64,000 bases of DNA, taken from NCBI GenBank assembly GCA_024811115.1, contig JAKOGH010000654.1, forward strand, positions 1 through 64,000. The letters are read 5' to 3'. Both the position numbers and the translations under genes were made by a program. The DNA comes from Terana coerulea (Eukaryota; Basidiomycota; Agaricomycetes; Polyporales; Phanerochaetaceae). Below the pieces are notes generated by a model. The model had not been told where the DNA came from, ran no database searches, and worked only from the letters and a program-made list of their open reading frames with translations. Shown one piece after another: positions 22,658-32,928 of the stretch (its first letter is position 1; each line of letters begins with the position of its first letter).

Positions 22658-24226
22658 CTACTTGTCCCACTGCACAAGGACTAGCTCTTCCCGCCAGCAG
22701 CTGTTGAGCTGTGAACCCTTCTCGTCCGAGCAGTCTCTCTCACAGGAAAAGACCAGGCATGTGCCCCATCCCATATCAGTCAGATCCACGCTGTTCCCTT
22801 CCTTCAACACCGCTTCAACTTCCTTCCTTCGCTCCTCATCCGACAGAGGCTTCGTGGCACTTGCCTTCCCTTTGGTAACACGCAAAACATTGATGAGGTT
22901 GGGCATTAGCTGGCACTCGAAGACCCGTGCGCCCTTGCACTGCGGGCATATCGGAATGGACGCAGTGTCGTATGTCCTTTTCGCCTGTGGAATGACCATT
23001 GAATCAGGTCTCGTCACCAGCAGATTCGGTGGTGGAGGCTTCGGAAATAGTCTGTCGAATACATCGTCGCTCGCGAACGGTAATGGTACGCCACCAAGAT
23101 CATATCTACAGTTTCGGGCGTGAAGTCGTAAGTACGGATGGACGCCACTAGAGAGGATCGACACACCTTATGCACTGTTCACCCTCATATCCAACACGCT
23201 TGCTGAATCGCTCGAACGCATGGTCTATATCCAGGGAGTTCTCGTAACCTTCCAAGGCCCAGGTGCCCTCACCTCCCTTCTTTGGGCCATCGTCATCTTC
23301 CCCACTTTCTTCAACGACAACCTTAGCTTTCGGGGGTGGTGGTAGATACTCGGAGTCGGTCGACATGTAGAATGCGGGATAGAACGGTGCTTTTGCCCAT
23401 TCTGATGTTTCGAGGGTAGCAGTGGCCATGGCTGTGACAAGTTCATCTTCATCGTCCTCTGAGACATCTTCCCCTTCAGTGACCTGTGGTTTATCTGTGG
23501 GGTTTTCCTGCGCCTGCAGGTTTTCTGCTTCTGCTTCTGTTGATGCCTCGCCGAAGATAGCGGAACCCAGACCAAAGGGACCAGTAGCACTAGCACTACC
23601 AAGCTACGAGGATGTGATGAACTATGATCGTGCGACAACGAGATTGGAACTCACGGCAAACGGGTTAGCCTTCGGAGCTTGACGCGTCGACTCCTTCGAT
23701 GGCTCACTTCTCTTTGGTTCTTTTGGCTTTTTCGCCAACTTCGAGGCATACTTCTCATTGAACCGCAAGCCACGGAATGCGCGTACGCTAACATGACGAG
23801 TATCAGTATGTTTGGTTTTGAAGTCCGAAGGTACACACACCTTCCAGCCAAGCCTTGACACACTCCACGACTGCAACCCCATACATACAACGCTCTATCG
23901 TTTGGACTATCCTCCATCGGACACCATATCTGGACGATCAACTCCATAGGCATCGAACAATTCTTACACATCGAGGAATCGACAGGGGGTTCAGGCGACG
24001 TCAAGAACGCCTACGGCACGCCAAAAAGGTATATTTAACGATGGCCCGTACATGTGTGGCGAGAGGCTCGTACAGGGAGTCCGCCAATTCGAGAAACAGC
24101 TGCATCGTGCAGGTCTGTCTCGGAGTCCAAGGGACCATCTGGTATGCCCAGATGTACCGAGGACACCGTATCGAGGGCCTCATCGTCCGAGTCCGACCAG
24201 TCTTCCTCTTCATGTTTGGGTGCCAT
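22658..24226 (-). CDS. TSR4: Tsr4 / PDCD2-family ribosomal protein chaperone
   Basis: PDCD2-family proteins (yeast Tsr4) are dedicated chaperones of ribosomal protein uS5/Rps2 in 40S assembly. The start ATG at 24226 opens an acidic leader (MAPKHEEEDWSDSDDEA). It is followed by the family's VHLGIPDGPL start, a Cys-rich N-terminal domain (MCKNCSMPMELIVQIWCP, ALYVWGC), a Lys-rich and acidic linker, then the PDCD2_C domain with SDSEYLPPPP, EQCIRYDLGGVPLPF, and the ICPQCKGARVFECQLMPNL zinc motif. The C-terminus ends RDCSDEKG...LVLVQWDK. Several short introns are needed. The cysteine pairs are complete. Confidence 0.93.
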
Positions 24227-25830
24227 TGCAGGGAAATCTGGAGAGAAAAAGACGTTAGTGTCGTGCTCGATAAATGTATAGATGCGAAGGTCAGAAATGC
24301 ATGAATGGTATATTGAATGTTTCGTCAAAGATGGTCTGCAGGAGGAAACCTCGCACAAACACTTTCAGACTCGTCATCTGAAAGGATCATCTTGCAAGGC
24401 TGTATGGGAGGTAATACTGACGTTGTGTGAGGGCGTGTTTTTGCCTTTGTCCTCCTCGGCCGGGTCGAGTGAGAGCGCGAGGCAAGGATGCGCGCTCGTT
24501 CTGAAATTTATCGCGAGTGATTTGTTTGGCCAGCCAAACAAGCGCACTGATGGTCCTAGAAAGGCAACCTCGTTCTTGGGAACTTACCACCATCATCTCA
24601 CTGACCCGTGCTATGCATATATGAAACTTGGCTACTCAATGTTGTATGTCACACTCGTCGCTGCGCTCAGCACTGCCTACATTGAATATACGGAACCCTC
24701 GGCGTCCAATATCTTCATGATCTGATGCGCTCGGAAGCCAAGAAGGTTAGACCAATCCGGAGGTGCGACGAGACAAAACTTAACAACAGTATCGCCGGTC
24801 AACCCATTTAGCCCCTGCTACTTCCAGAGAAACGTGCACACGAGTCCCTTGATGATCAATGGAAGTTTCGTAGTGGTAAAATACCTGTGTCAGGCCAGAT
24901 GGTCTCCGGAGTCTAGATTGACACATATGAACGGTAGCGGAAAATCCCAGGCTCTCGCATCGCCTCTGCTTGTCAGGAAGCAGTCACTCATGAGAAAATT
25001 GCTTCGATGGGGCTTATAGTGCCTTATCCGTTTGACAAGCTTGTAGACAGATGTTTCTTACTGGCAAGTGAGAATCCGTGAGTGTGCTAAGGGGTACTAT
25101 AGCTAAATTCCGCTGAGTCTACCTATTACATCTATACAAAGCATGGAAGGTATCGTGTTCGCCTCAACCATGCATTTGGCGAAAGGGCATACTGCGCAAG
25201 GCGACTGACTCACTCTGTCGCGGAGTTCCTATCTTTACGAAAGTGCTGGGTGCGTGAAAAGGTTGCAGGCTTGAGCCTCTGATTCTGTACAAGCTTAGAG
25301 CGTTAGACCCTCCATCGACGACAGTCTGCTCTGAGTAAAAAGCCTGTGTACAGTAGTAAGCGAGATGTATGTGAGTAAGCGGCTGCGCCAGGATCCGAGT
25401 ATCCGCTCTATCTGAGCGCTGTTTCAGTGCAGAGGCGGGAGTCCGGAAAACGGGAAGCGTTGCCGAAGGCGGGGCTGAAATAGGAATCGGGGATAGTAGG
25501 TGCATAGCCGCCCAGGGCGCTGTATGTCCAAGGTTACTTGGAGTTGACTTGCAGGTAGCACTAGGTATACCCTTGGCTACGGTGATAATGCATATAGGGT
25601 AGTACAGTGGCGTACAGACAATGCAACAGCAAATGTGAAGCAATGTCGATGAGGCGCCGCAACTGATATTCCATCACCAGTGGAAGGGGTGTTGCCGAAA
25701 GCAGCTTGCCATCTGCCTGTTCTTTGCCGCCCCTGTCAAGCATCCGCATCCCAGCTGATACACAAGTATCAATAATGGGCTTTCCGGCGCGCCCTTTCCC
25801 TCCGTCGGCTTCTTCCCTACCACCACTACC
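24227..25830. other. 1.6-kb divergent intergenic region
   Basis: Tsr4 starts at its left edge (minus) and regulator B at its right edge (plus), so both promoters lie here. Open frames inside (for example 24282-24725) show no domain, no coiled coil and no sensible splice context, and I treat them as chance. It is the longest spacer in the left two thirds of the window. That fits a heavily regulated regulator gene, but it may also hold an unrecognised non-coding transcript. Confidence 0.5.
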
Positions 25831-28800
25831 ATGTCCTCGCCCGAGGCCACTGTCAGCGGAACTAATGGTGCTGGCCACAGCCCGACAGGAGAGGTCAAGA
25901 AACGCAAGCGGGGAGCGACGCGTCTATCATGCGCTGAATGTCGCCGGTACGCTCTCATACGCCGTCTCTAGCGTTGTCAGTCCCACTTAATGCCTAACCG
26001 CTCCAGGTTGAAGCTTCGCTGTGACCGCGCAATACCTTGCGGGTCTTGCGTGAAGAGGGGTTGTGCTGCGATATGTCCAGATGGTATGACCATGTTACAT
26101 GCGTCCAAAATGAACGGAGTATGACCAACCTCGGACCTTAGGTTCCTTAACAACTGGGAAAGGCAATCGGTTAGGGACTTTTACCACTGATAACTGCCCG
26201 AGTACTCACGTGTGCAGCAGGGCGACAAGATTCGTGCTTGCTTCCACGCAAGACCTTCATGAGAAGATGCAAGAATTGTCGACCCGTGTGAGAGAGCTCG
26301 AAGACGGCCTTCGATCATCTCATGCAATGCACTCCACCGAAACCCATGCCCTTCTTTCTGAAGACCTCCTTCGCATCAAAGCCCCCCTTCAGAGGGAGAA
26401 CCTGTCTTCATCGGCCAACGGGGGTACTGACGAACCAGGCGGTGACGTTGTGGATTCATTCGGGTCCCTGTCCATCAGTGAGACTGGCCGCACAAACTAC
26501 TTCGGTCAAGCGACTAGTTCCTGGGTACGTCTCCTGAAGCTGTGCACCCTGTCATACTTGCTTACTCTGCCATGTAGTACTTCCTGCACGTACGTATCCA
26601 GTGCATGTAGCTTCTGAAAAGCTGAACCAAACGAGTATAGAACGAGAATCAAGAAGAACAAGAAAAAGAGCAAGACAACCAGGACCGCGTCACCGCCCTA
26701 AGCAAGATTCTCTCCGCTGAAGTTCTGTCACTGGCCGGTGTCTTCCCTATCGCACCAGGCGCCTCCGTATCCCCTTTCACAGATGTCGAGCGAATGGAAC
26801 GTCTGCAACGCTTGTTCTGGTATCTACCGCCAGCCGACGAAGCTGCGGACTTGCGTGTTATATACTTTCAACATGCAGGTATGTGTATGATCACAGTCGA
26901 TCGTATCATATCATATTTAACGCCACCCACCTATCATTCGTCTAGCGTGGATGTAAGGATTAACCTGCAATCACAATCGTGATGCTACTCTACTGACAAG
27001 ACACGTAGGTACAATATCGTTTCGGAGGAGCAACTCAACGAGACTGTGTATCTGCAATTCTACAATCCGAACGCAGGGCCACCAATCGACGACCCTCTGT
27101 TATCGCACCAACTCGCACTTATGTTCATGGTTCTCGCGATCGGTAGCCTGATGGACACCAAGCGGCCGTCGTACAACATGGAGGCTGAGAAGTACCATCA
27201 ACTTGCTCGTGCGGCTCTCTTCCAGAGTCCCATCTTCGAAGAGCCAACCATACATGCGGTGCAGGTTCTGGTACGTCCATCTGTCACCGAGGGATAGCCA
27301 GCTTCTTGTTCTAATAAAAACACCAGTATCTCATGGCATTCTATCTCTTTCTGTCAGAAAGACACGGCAGCGGAGTCGGATCGCGATGGGCATTTATGGG
27401 CCTTGCAGTCAGACTGGGTATCAGCGTGAGTACGTCCTGCCTATCTCGTGCTTCTAGTTTCTAACACATCCATTTCTTATAGATGGGTCTTCGTCAGTGT
27501 ATATCTGTGTTTATCGCGGATGATTCTGACATGACAGATAGATCGAGATGCCGGCCGTTGGAATGTGGAGACCAAAGAAATTCAACGGCGGCGGCAAGCA
27601 TTCTGGGAACTCTACGTTTACGATCTACTTCAGGCAAGCCTACGTGAATGTGGCATGTTTGGTTACTGACAACAACGTTCAGTGTTACACAATGGGAAGA
27701 CCACCGTCTCTTCCACCCGCTCACATAGATTGCAAGAAGCCTCACACTGAAGAGCCTCACAACGAAGAAACATGTAATTTTTGAAGCAATTTCGTGAATA
27801 GCGTGGTACTAACGAGGATAAATAGTCCATTGGTGGAAGCATCGATATACATCAGAGTGCATGCACGCTGTGTATGATCAGGCCTTCGGTGCAAAAATGC
27901 CGACCTACAACACGGTACTACAACTTGACCGCAAGCTCAGAGGCTTCCACGTCCCTTCCATCCTCCAAATTGCTGGATTCGGTAACGCAGACGCGCGAGC
28001 AGGGTCCTACGACTCGGTACCTTTGATTCTACAGCGTCATCTTGTGTTGGCGATTAGGGAATCAAGTAAGTTTGCTTGCGTTTGTGTGCTCCAGTGTATC
28101 CAAGGGCATTATTAACATCTCGCTATCCAGATCTGTTATGTGCGTGCTCTATCTGGGTCCGGTCCCCACATCACCGGACTAACTTTCGTTCCTAAGACAT
28201 GCACAGAGGCTTCTTTGCGAGGGCAGTGAGCGATCACCCGAAGGATCCTCTTGGTAGTCCCTACGGTAGTTCATTCATAGCAGCATATCGCAGTGCAGGG
28301 TCTCTTGTGGCCCTCGTGCGCAATATCCACTCTCAGCTGAAAGAGTTGACGGAGAGAATGTGGTTCTTGTGGACACATCTGTTTTCATGCTCCGTTAGTG
28401 CCTTCTGTCTACCCCACATCCTGGCGCGGGACTTACGCTGTGCCCAGATCATCCTAGGGTCGATCGTTACGCGTTGCCCGTCCATGAGCCTGGCTCCGTC
28501 CGCCCTGGTTCAATTGGATGCCGCGTGCGATCTATTTTCAAAGACGGCACGCCTTTTCCAGGCTGAGAAAGTCTTGGTGCGTTGTGACCTAACCTCCGAT
28601 CCTGGTCGGAAAGGAGCTTACCGCTTTTGCCTGACTGTACCAGGCCATCATGCTTAACCTCCGCGAGAAGGCCCACGCGAGCCTCACGCAGTTCAGGAAC
28701 ACGCCGCCGTCACGCCAGAACTCGCTATCAGAGCCCACGACACCCGCAGACGACAACGACGAGCTTTCCGTGTTGGGAGGCAGGACGCGCCTCGTCGCTT

Positions 28801-29303
28801 CCAAGGAGAAGTCGGTGTCGCCCACCCTTGGCAACTTCTCGCCTACGTCAGCGAACCCGATTGTTCCTTTCCCTATCAAGAATGATCTGGATGAGCAAGC
28901 ACACCCCATGGTCCTCGAGTATCTTCGCACCTTTGCAAGCCATAATCACTCCGGCTCTCAGCAACCGACCTTGCCGTCTCCATACGACCCTACCGCTTTC
29001 TCAAATATCAGCCCGCTGTCTGCCCCTCCGTCGAACTTCCCGTCCTCCTCCATGCAGTTTCAGAGCCAGCAGCCACCGCAGCTCTCGCCGTTGGACGTCC
29101 CGCTGGCAAGCCAGTCGTTGCCACAGTACTTCCCCGTCTTTGATTACGGTTATGCTGGCAATGCGGACGCGTTCACAAACATGATGAACGATGGGGAGAT
29201 GAGCGCGAGGTCCTACTCTCCTGACGGCAACATGCAAAGTGCTTGGTCGGACTTCGTTGCGCAGATTCAGCATGCGCATATGCCTGCTTCCAACGCGATG
29301 TAG
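25831..29303 (+). CDS. Zn2Cys6 transcription factor, paralogue B
   Basis: A fungal zinc-cluster regulator closely related to the minus-strand gene at 13631-16934. ATG 25831 opens a short basic leader (KKRKRGATRLSCAECRR). One intron (25947-26006) separates it from LKLRCDRAIPCGSCVKRGC, giving a full Zn2Cys6 domain. A short coiled coil follows (LSTRVRELEDGLRSSH), then the fungal regulatory domain: RMERLQRLFWYLPPADEA, FMVLAIGSLMD, KYHQLARAAL, FWELYVYDLLQ, CYTMGRPPSLPP, DRKLRGFHVP. The Ser/Pro/Gln-rich tail ends HMPASNAM at 29303. The YDLLQ-CYTMG junction needs an intron that starts with GC. The DNA target is unknown. Confidence 0.9.
27634..27682 (+). other. Probable GC-AG intron in regulator B
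   Basis: Exon sequence ending CTACTTCAG (DLLQ) is followed by GCAAGC and, 49 nt later, by GTTCAG before TGTTACACAATGGG (CYTMG). Without removal the frame meets a TGA. The donor matches the GC-AG subclass consensus. Paralogue A has an ordinary GTAAG donor at the matching place (after DSWQ, near 15190). Confidence 0.75.
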
Positions 29304-29755
29304 CGTTCTCGGCTACGTTGGTGGGTTCATAGCGGTCATAAATGTGCTTGTGGATAATATACCCCTTCCTTGTCGGAAATTGGCATGCGTCTTGAGAGTT
29401 GCTCTTCTTTACAGGACTAGACGAAATGTACTATATTTTGCTCAATGACCGAAGGGCGGATGTCAATGCGAACGCTACGCGGAGGGTTTCCGACATATCC
29501 ACAAATGCAGGCACAGCACAAAGATCCGTCGGCGACAAATGTGCCTTACGGAAAAGGGTGAGCGCAATAGACGCTGGCATGTGAGACTACCCCGCAACAG
29601 AGCCGCCCGCCTTTCACCAGAGCCTTTTGCGGCCTGGCGTGCCCAGCCTACCTTTGCTCACTGCCACCTTGTCTATATCCCTCTCAACGACGTCCATCTC
29701 ATCCTACATATCCTTCTCTCATCCACGCATCCCAGTGCACGACGCAATACGAGTA
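29304..29755. other. Spacer before Rho3
   Basis: It holds the regulator B 3' region and the Rho3 promoter. A pyrimidine-rich stretch (about 29690-29735) precedes the Rho3 ATG, as is common in fungal leaders. No gene is seen. Confidence 0.5.
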
Positions 29756-30884
29756 ATGCTCACATGTGGATCGACGAACGTAGCTCCGGCGTTTGGTAGA
29801 GGGAGACCGGTACGTGCCTGCACCGTGGCCTGGAGGGCAGGCGAACTGAAATGCGCCAGGTACAACGGAAGGTCGTGGTCTGCGGCGACGGTGCTTGTGG
29901 TGAGTAGATATCTGGCGTGTCCACTGCGACGGACGTTCTAATGGCGCGTTCAAGGCAAGACGTCACTCTTGAACGTGTTCACGAGAGGATTCTTCACACA
30001 AGTCTAGTACGGCCCCTCCCACTCCCTCTTGTAGACCGCAGCTCACTCAATTGTTGACTAGTGAACCAACGGTGTTTGAGAACTACGTCCACGACCTCTA
30101 TGTGGACGACCAACTCGTGGAACTGAGTCTATGGGACACGGCTGGTACGGCTGCTACCCTGCGTGGAGTTACGCGTCTTTGACGTTTACAGCCGCATCTT
30201 AGGACAGGAGGAATTCGATCGTCTGCGTTCACTAAGTTATGCGGAGACCCATGTTATTATGATATGCTTCTCGGTGCGTGTTCAAACTATACTCCATCAC
30301 TCAGGCACTGACTGTGTGGCCAAATGAAGGTGGATAACCCAACATCATTGGAGAACGTAGAAGCAAAGGTACATTATACGTCTAAATGCTGCTCTTCTAC
30401 GGCTTACAGACCACTGCAACATAGTGGTTGGACGAAATCCTCGAGTACTGTCCCGGCGTCAAGGTGCGTAGTTGGAACTCTACTCATCTGCTTCCTCCCT
30501 GCTGACATCTCCTCCAGTTAGTCCTAGTTGGTATGCAACATTTTCTTGCGGCTTCTTGTGAGACTGACAGTCGGCGACAGCATTGAAGTGCGACTTACGG
30601 GACGATCGCGCAACATCAGAGCGGCTGGCCCGCTACAACATGCACACTGTACAATATGAAGAAGGCCTCACAGTGGCACGACGGATACGAGCTTCTCGAT
30701 ACCTTGGTGCGTCCACCCATCACTTCGTTGGCTGGCATCATATGAATGACTTCCTGCAGAGTGCAGCTCGAAGCACAATCGCGGCGTCAACGAAGTCTTC
30801 TATGAAGCCGCACGCGTGTCGCTAAGCACACGAGCCAAGGGCTCTGGTGCGTACACCGGCGGGAGCGGGTGCGTAATCGCGTAG
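29756..30884 (+). CDS. RHO3: Rho3-type small GTPase
   Basis: Rho3 controls exocytosis and actin polarity at growing tips. Ten exons join in phase to 213 aa: 29756-29809, 29860-29899, 29955-30006, 30062-30144, 30203-30273, 30330-30368, 30425-30463, 30518-30530, 30581-30706, 30760-30884. Introns are 50-58 nt, all GT-AG. Seen motifs are the P-loop GDGACGKT, switch [18 protein letters not shown], switch [18 protein letters not shown], the base-specificity ALKCDLRDD and [14 protein letters not shown], and a C-terminal CVIA box predicted to be farnesylated. The N-terminal [18 protein letters not shown] extension comes from a first exon. An internal ATG at 29851 lies in the first intron and is not the start. 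All GTPase residues are present. Confidence 0.95.
30518..30530 (+). other. 13-nt microexon in Rho3
   Basis: TTAGTCCTAGTTG lies between a CAG acceptor (intron 30464-30517, 54 nt) and a GTATGC donor (intron 30531-30580, 50 nt). It encodes LVLV and the first base of the next Ala, the beta-strand just before the CD guanine-specificity motif. Leaving it out shifts the frame. Confidence 0.88.
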
Positions 30885-31380
30885 GGAGTTGCCGCTGTCG
30901 TTTCTCCTTCGGTTCGGATTTTCCTCCGTTTGGTTATGACCGGTTATGCTACTGGCGTTTTTGTTTTATTCTACTATGGACACTTGACTACTTCATCCTC
31001 GTCTGGTTTTTTTTTTGATATCGCACATGTCAACGCTCTGGGTTTACTGTCGCATCGTGCATACACATCTCACCGTGTCGTATACCTGTATCCATCTGTA
31101 CTTTTGCATACCCTACCGCAATCACTAAGTCTTAGCTCAATTAGGATATCATCGCTATCGCAATGCATTACAGTACTTTGTGGATTGGTCTTATTACGCG
31201 CCAAGGAGTTTTAACCACAACGCAATCCTGAAAAGCCTTCACCACGACTGCCCACTAGTAGCCATGTGCAGTATGCGATACATGTGCTCGGTGATTGACA
31301 GAAACAGATTAAATTGCTGAACCCGTGGAAGAACGTAGGAGAACAGAACCAGACATATACATGCATGCACACTCAACAGC
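30885..31380. other. Convergent 3' spacer of Rho3 and the PQ-loop gene
   Basis: Rho3 ends at 30884 on the plus strand and the PQ-loop gene ends at 31381 on the minus strand, so this stretch holds both terminators. It contains T-rich runs near 31008-31017 and no coding signal. Confidence 0.55.
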
Positions 31381-32498
31381 CTACTCTTCGGCCAACGCCA
31401 GAGCCTGCTCTAGATCATCCTCTTCTTGAAGAACAGCCGGTGGTATTGCGGCCCCATAGTACACACGCTGAGCAACGATAGCTGTTGCGCAGTGATGTCG
31501 TAAGCTTCCTGAGGCTATACTTGGGGTGACATACGGCTGCACTTACCAATGTCGATTGAGAGCTGGAACAGCGCACACACTTGGAATTGGAGGGGATTGT
31601 GTTGCAGGAAGAAGTACACCGTTCTGGAAAGCCCGGTTCGTGAATACACTATGCAGGCGAGGTGTAAGCTCACTTGAAGGCGTCTCCTCCAACCCAGCCT
31701 ATCAGGGTGGACAAGCGGAAGCCGTACAGCGATTTTTGCTTGTAATTGCTACAACATAAGTCAATATCGGACCCGTGTTGAGGGGGAGGATAGAGAAATA
31801 CCTGACGAGCTGTGGTATGGGAAGCGTGCTCTCGAGTCCGAGGGCCACAAATCCGAGGATGTTGGTGAAAAGCCATGACCGGCCAAAGATGAGGAACAGG
31901 ATCGCGAGGCATAGTCTGCGCAAATCAGTCAAAGGAGGAGTCCCATATAAGCAGCACTCACATAAACCCAGCAAGAAATTCAATGTATTGTGTGTAATTT
32001 GACCACTGCCAGAATGATAATGGGCGGGAGGACGCGCCTGCGTTCTCTGGACTTGTCCTTGGGCGGTATAGGATACAAATGTACAATAGTGCAAGCTAAG
32101 TAACAGAAAATGTATCAGTTGAGAGCAAGGAATAACCTAGAGGTACAGACCTGCGCGACAATCATGAAGAGGCTCTGGAACAGCAGAGCGAATTCGAAGT
32201 GGCTTCCAAGCCAGAAGAAGCATCTTGTTATGTTCGCAAGCAGTCTGGCAAAAGGTTCAGCAAGCGTTCTCAAGGTATAGGGAAACACTCACAGTATAGC
32301 GCAAACATCCCTCGAGAAGCCTGTAGCGTCTCTGGGCACGAGCAATAACATACGTCAGACAGCGACTCGGAGCATGAGTAGTCGGACAGTGCAGACGTAC
32401 TTTTTCCTCACAATAGAGTAGGCCTGGTCAGCGTAAACGAGCGGAGGTCCAATGGCCATGCCTATTGAGGCTATAGTCGAAAGCCATGAGGGGATCAT
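31381..32498 (-). CDS. PQ-loop membrane protein (Any1 / PQLC1-like)
   Basis: A small multi-pass membrane protein of the PQ-loop family. The start MIPSWLSTIASIGMAIGPPL is at 32498. The first PQ-loop-like repeat is GPPLVYADQAYSIVRKK and the second is STLPIPQLVSNYKQKSLYGF. Between them lie hydrophobic segments (RCFFWLGSHFEFALLFQSLF; LFTNILGFVALGLE). The C-terminus is an acidic tail ending LALAEE. The gene is cut by several short introns. It most resembles the Any1/PQLC1 branch, which in yeast antagonises loss of phospholipid flippase function on endosomal membranes. Assignment to this branch is from memory of the family, not an alignment; other PQ-loop proteins export amino acids or cystine. Confidence 0.82.
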
Positions 32499-32928
32499 AT
32501 TCAAACAGTGAAGACGGTAGGGAGTAAAGTACGGCGGTGACAGTGCCGCAGCGCGCCCCGCGATCGAAACGCGGGGTTGGGCATCCAACACAGGCGCCTG
32601 AGGCCTGAGCGCTGAGCGCTGAGCTTCTACCGTGACCGCGAACAAGTTCTCGTCCTCTCGTAAATTTCATGAGTGGGCAGTACCCAAGCACTTTCCCGCC
32701 TTTACGCGCATGGTTAGGAGAAGTGCTCAGTAATCAGCGAATAATGAATTTGGTCAAGCCAGTGGGTTCATTAATCCATCCTCATATCCGCATGTCCTAC
32801 AGCCTGAGTCTCTGTAACTGCACTGAAACCTCTACGAAGTTCTAGCCTAGTGTTCTATCATTATGTCTATAGTGTTGTCCATATCCACACAGTCTATTAT
32901 TAATTCAAAATGCAAGTATGATGATTGT
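32499..32928. other. Spacer between PQ-loop and serine dehydratase genes
   Basis: It holds the PQ-loop gene promoter (gene starts at 32498, minus) and the 3' region of the serine dehydratase (stop at 32929). No open frame of note. Confidence 0.5.

Noticed and set aside
24282..24725. 147-residue open frame between Tsr4 and regulator B
   Set aside because: No domain, no splice context, mixed composition and no family resemblance; treated as chance.
13631..29303. Secondary-metabolite or nutrient gene cluster around the two regulators
   Set aside because: The genes between and beside them are housekeeping (CUE/SMR, Tsr4, CNOT9, Rho3); there is no backbone enzyme or catabolic set.
29851..29853. 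ATG giving MRQVQRK as the Rho3 start
   Set aside because: It lies in the first intron; using the upstream exon gives [13 protein letters not shown] in phase, matching the usual Rho3 N-terminus.
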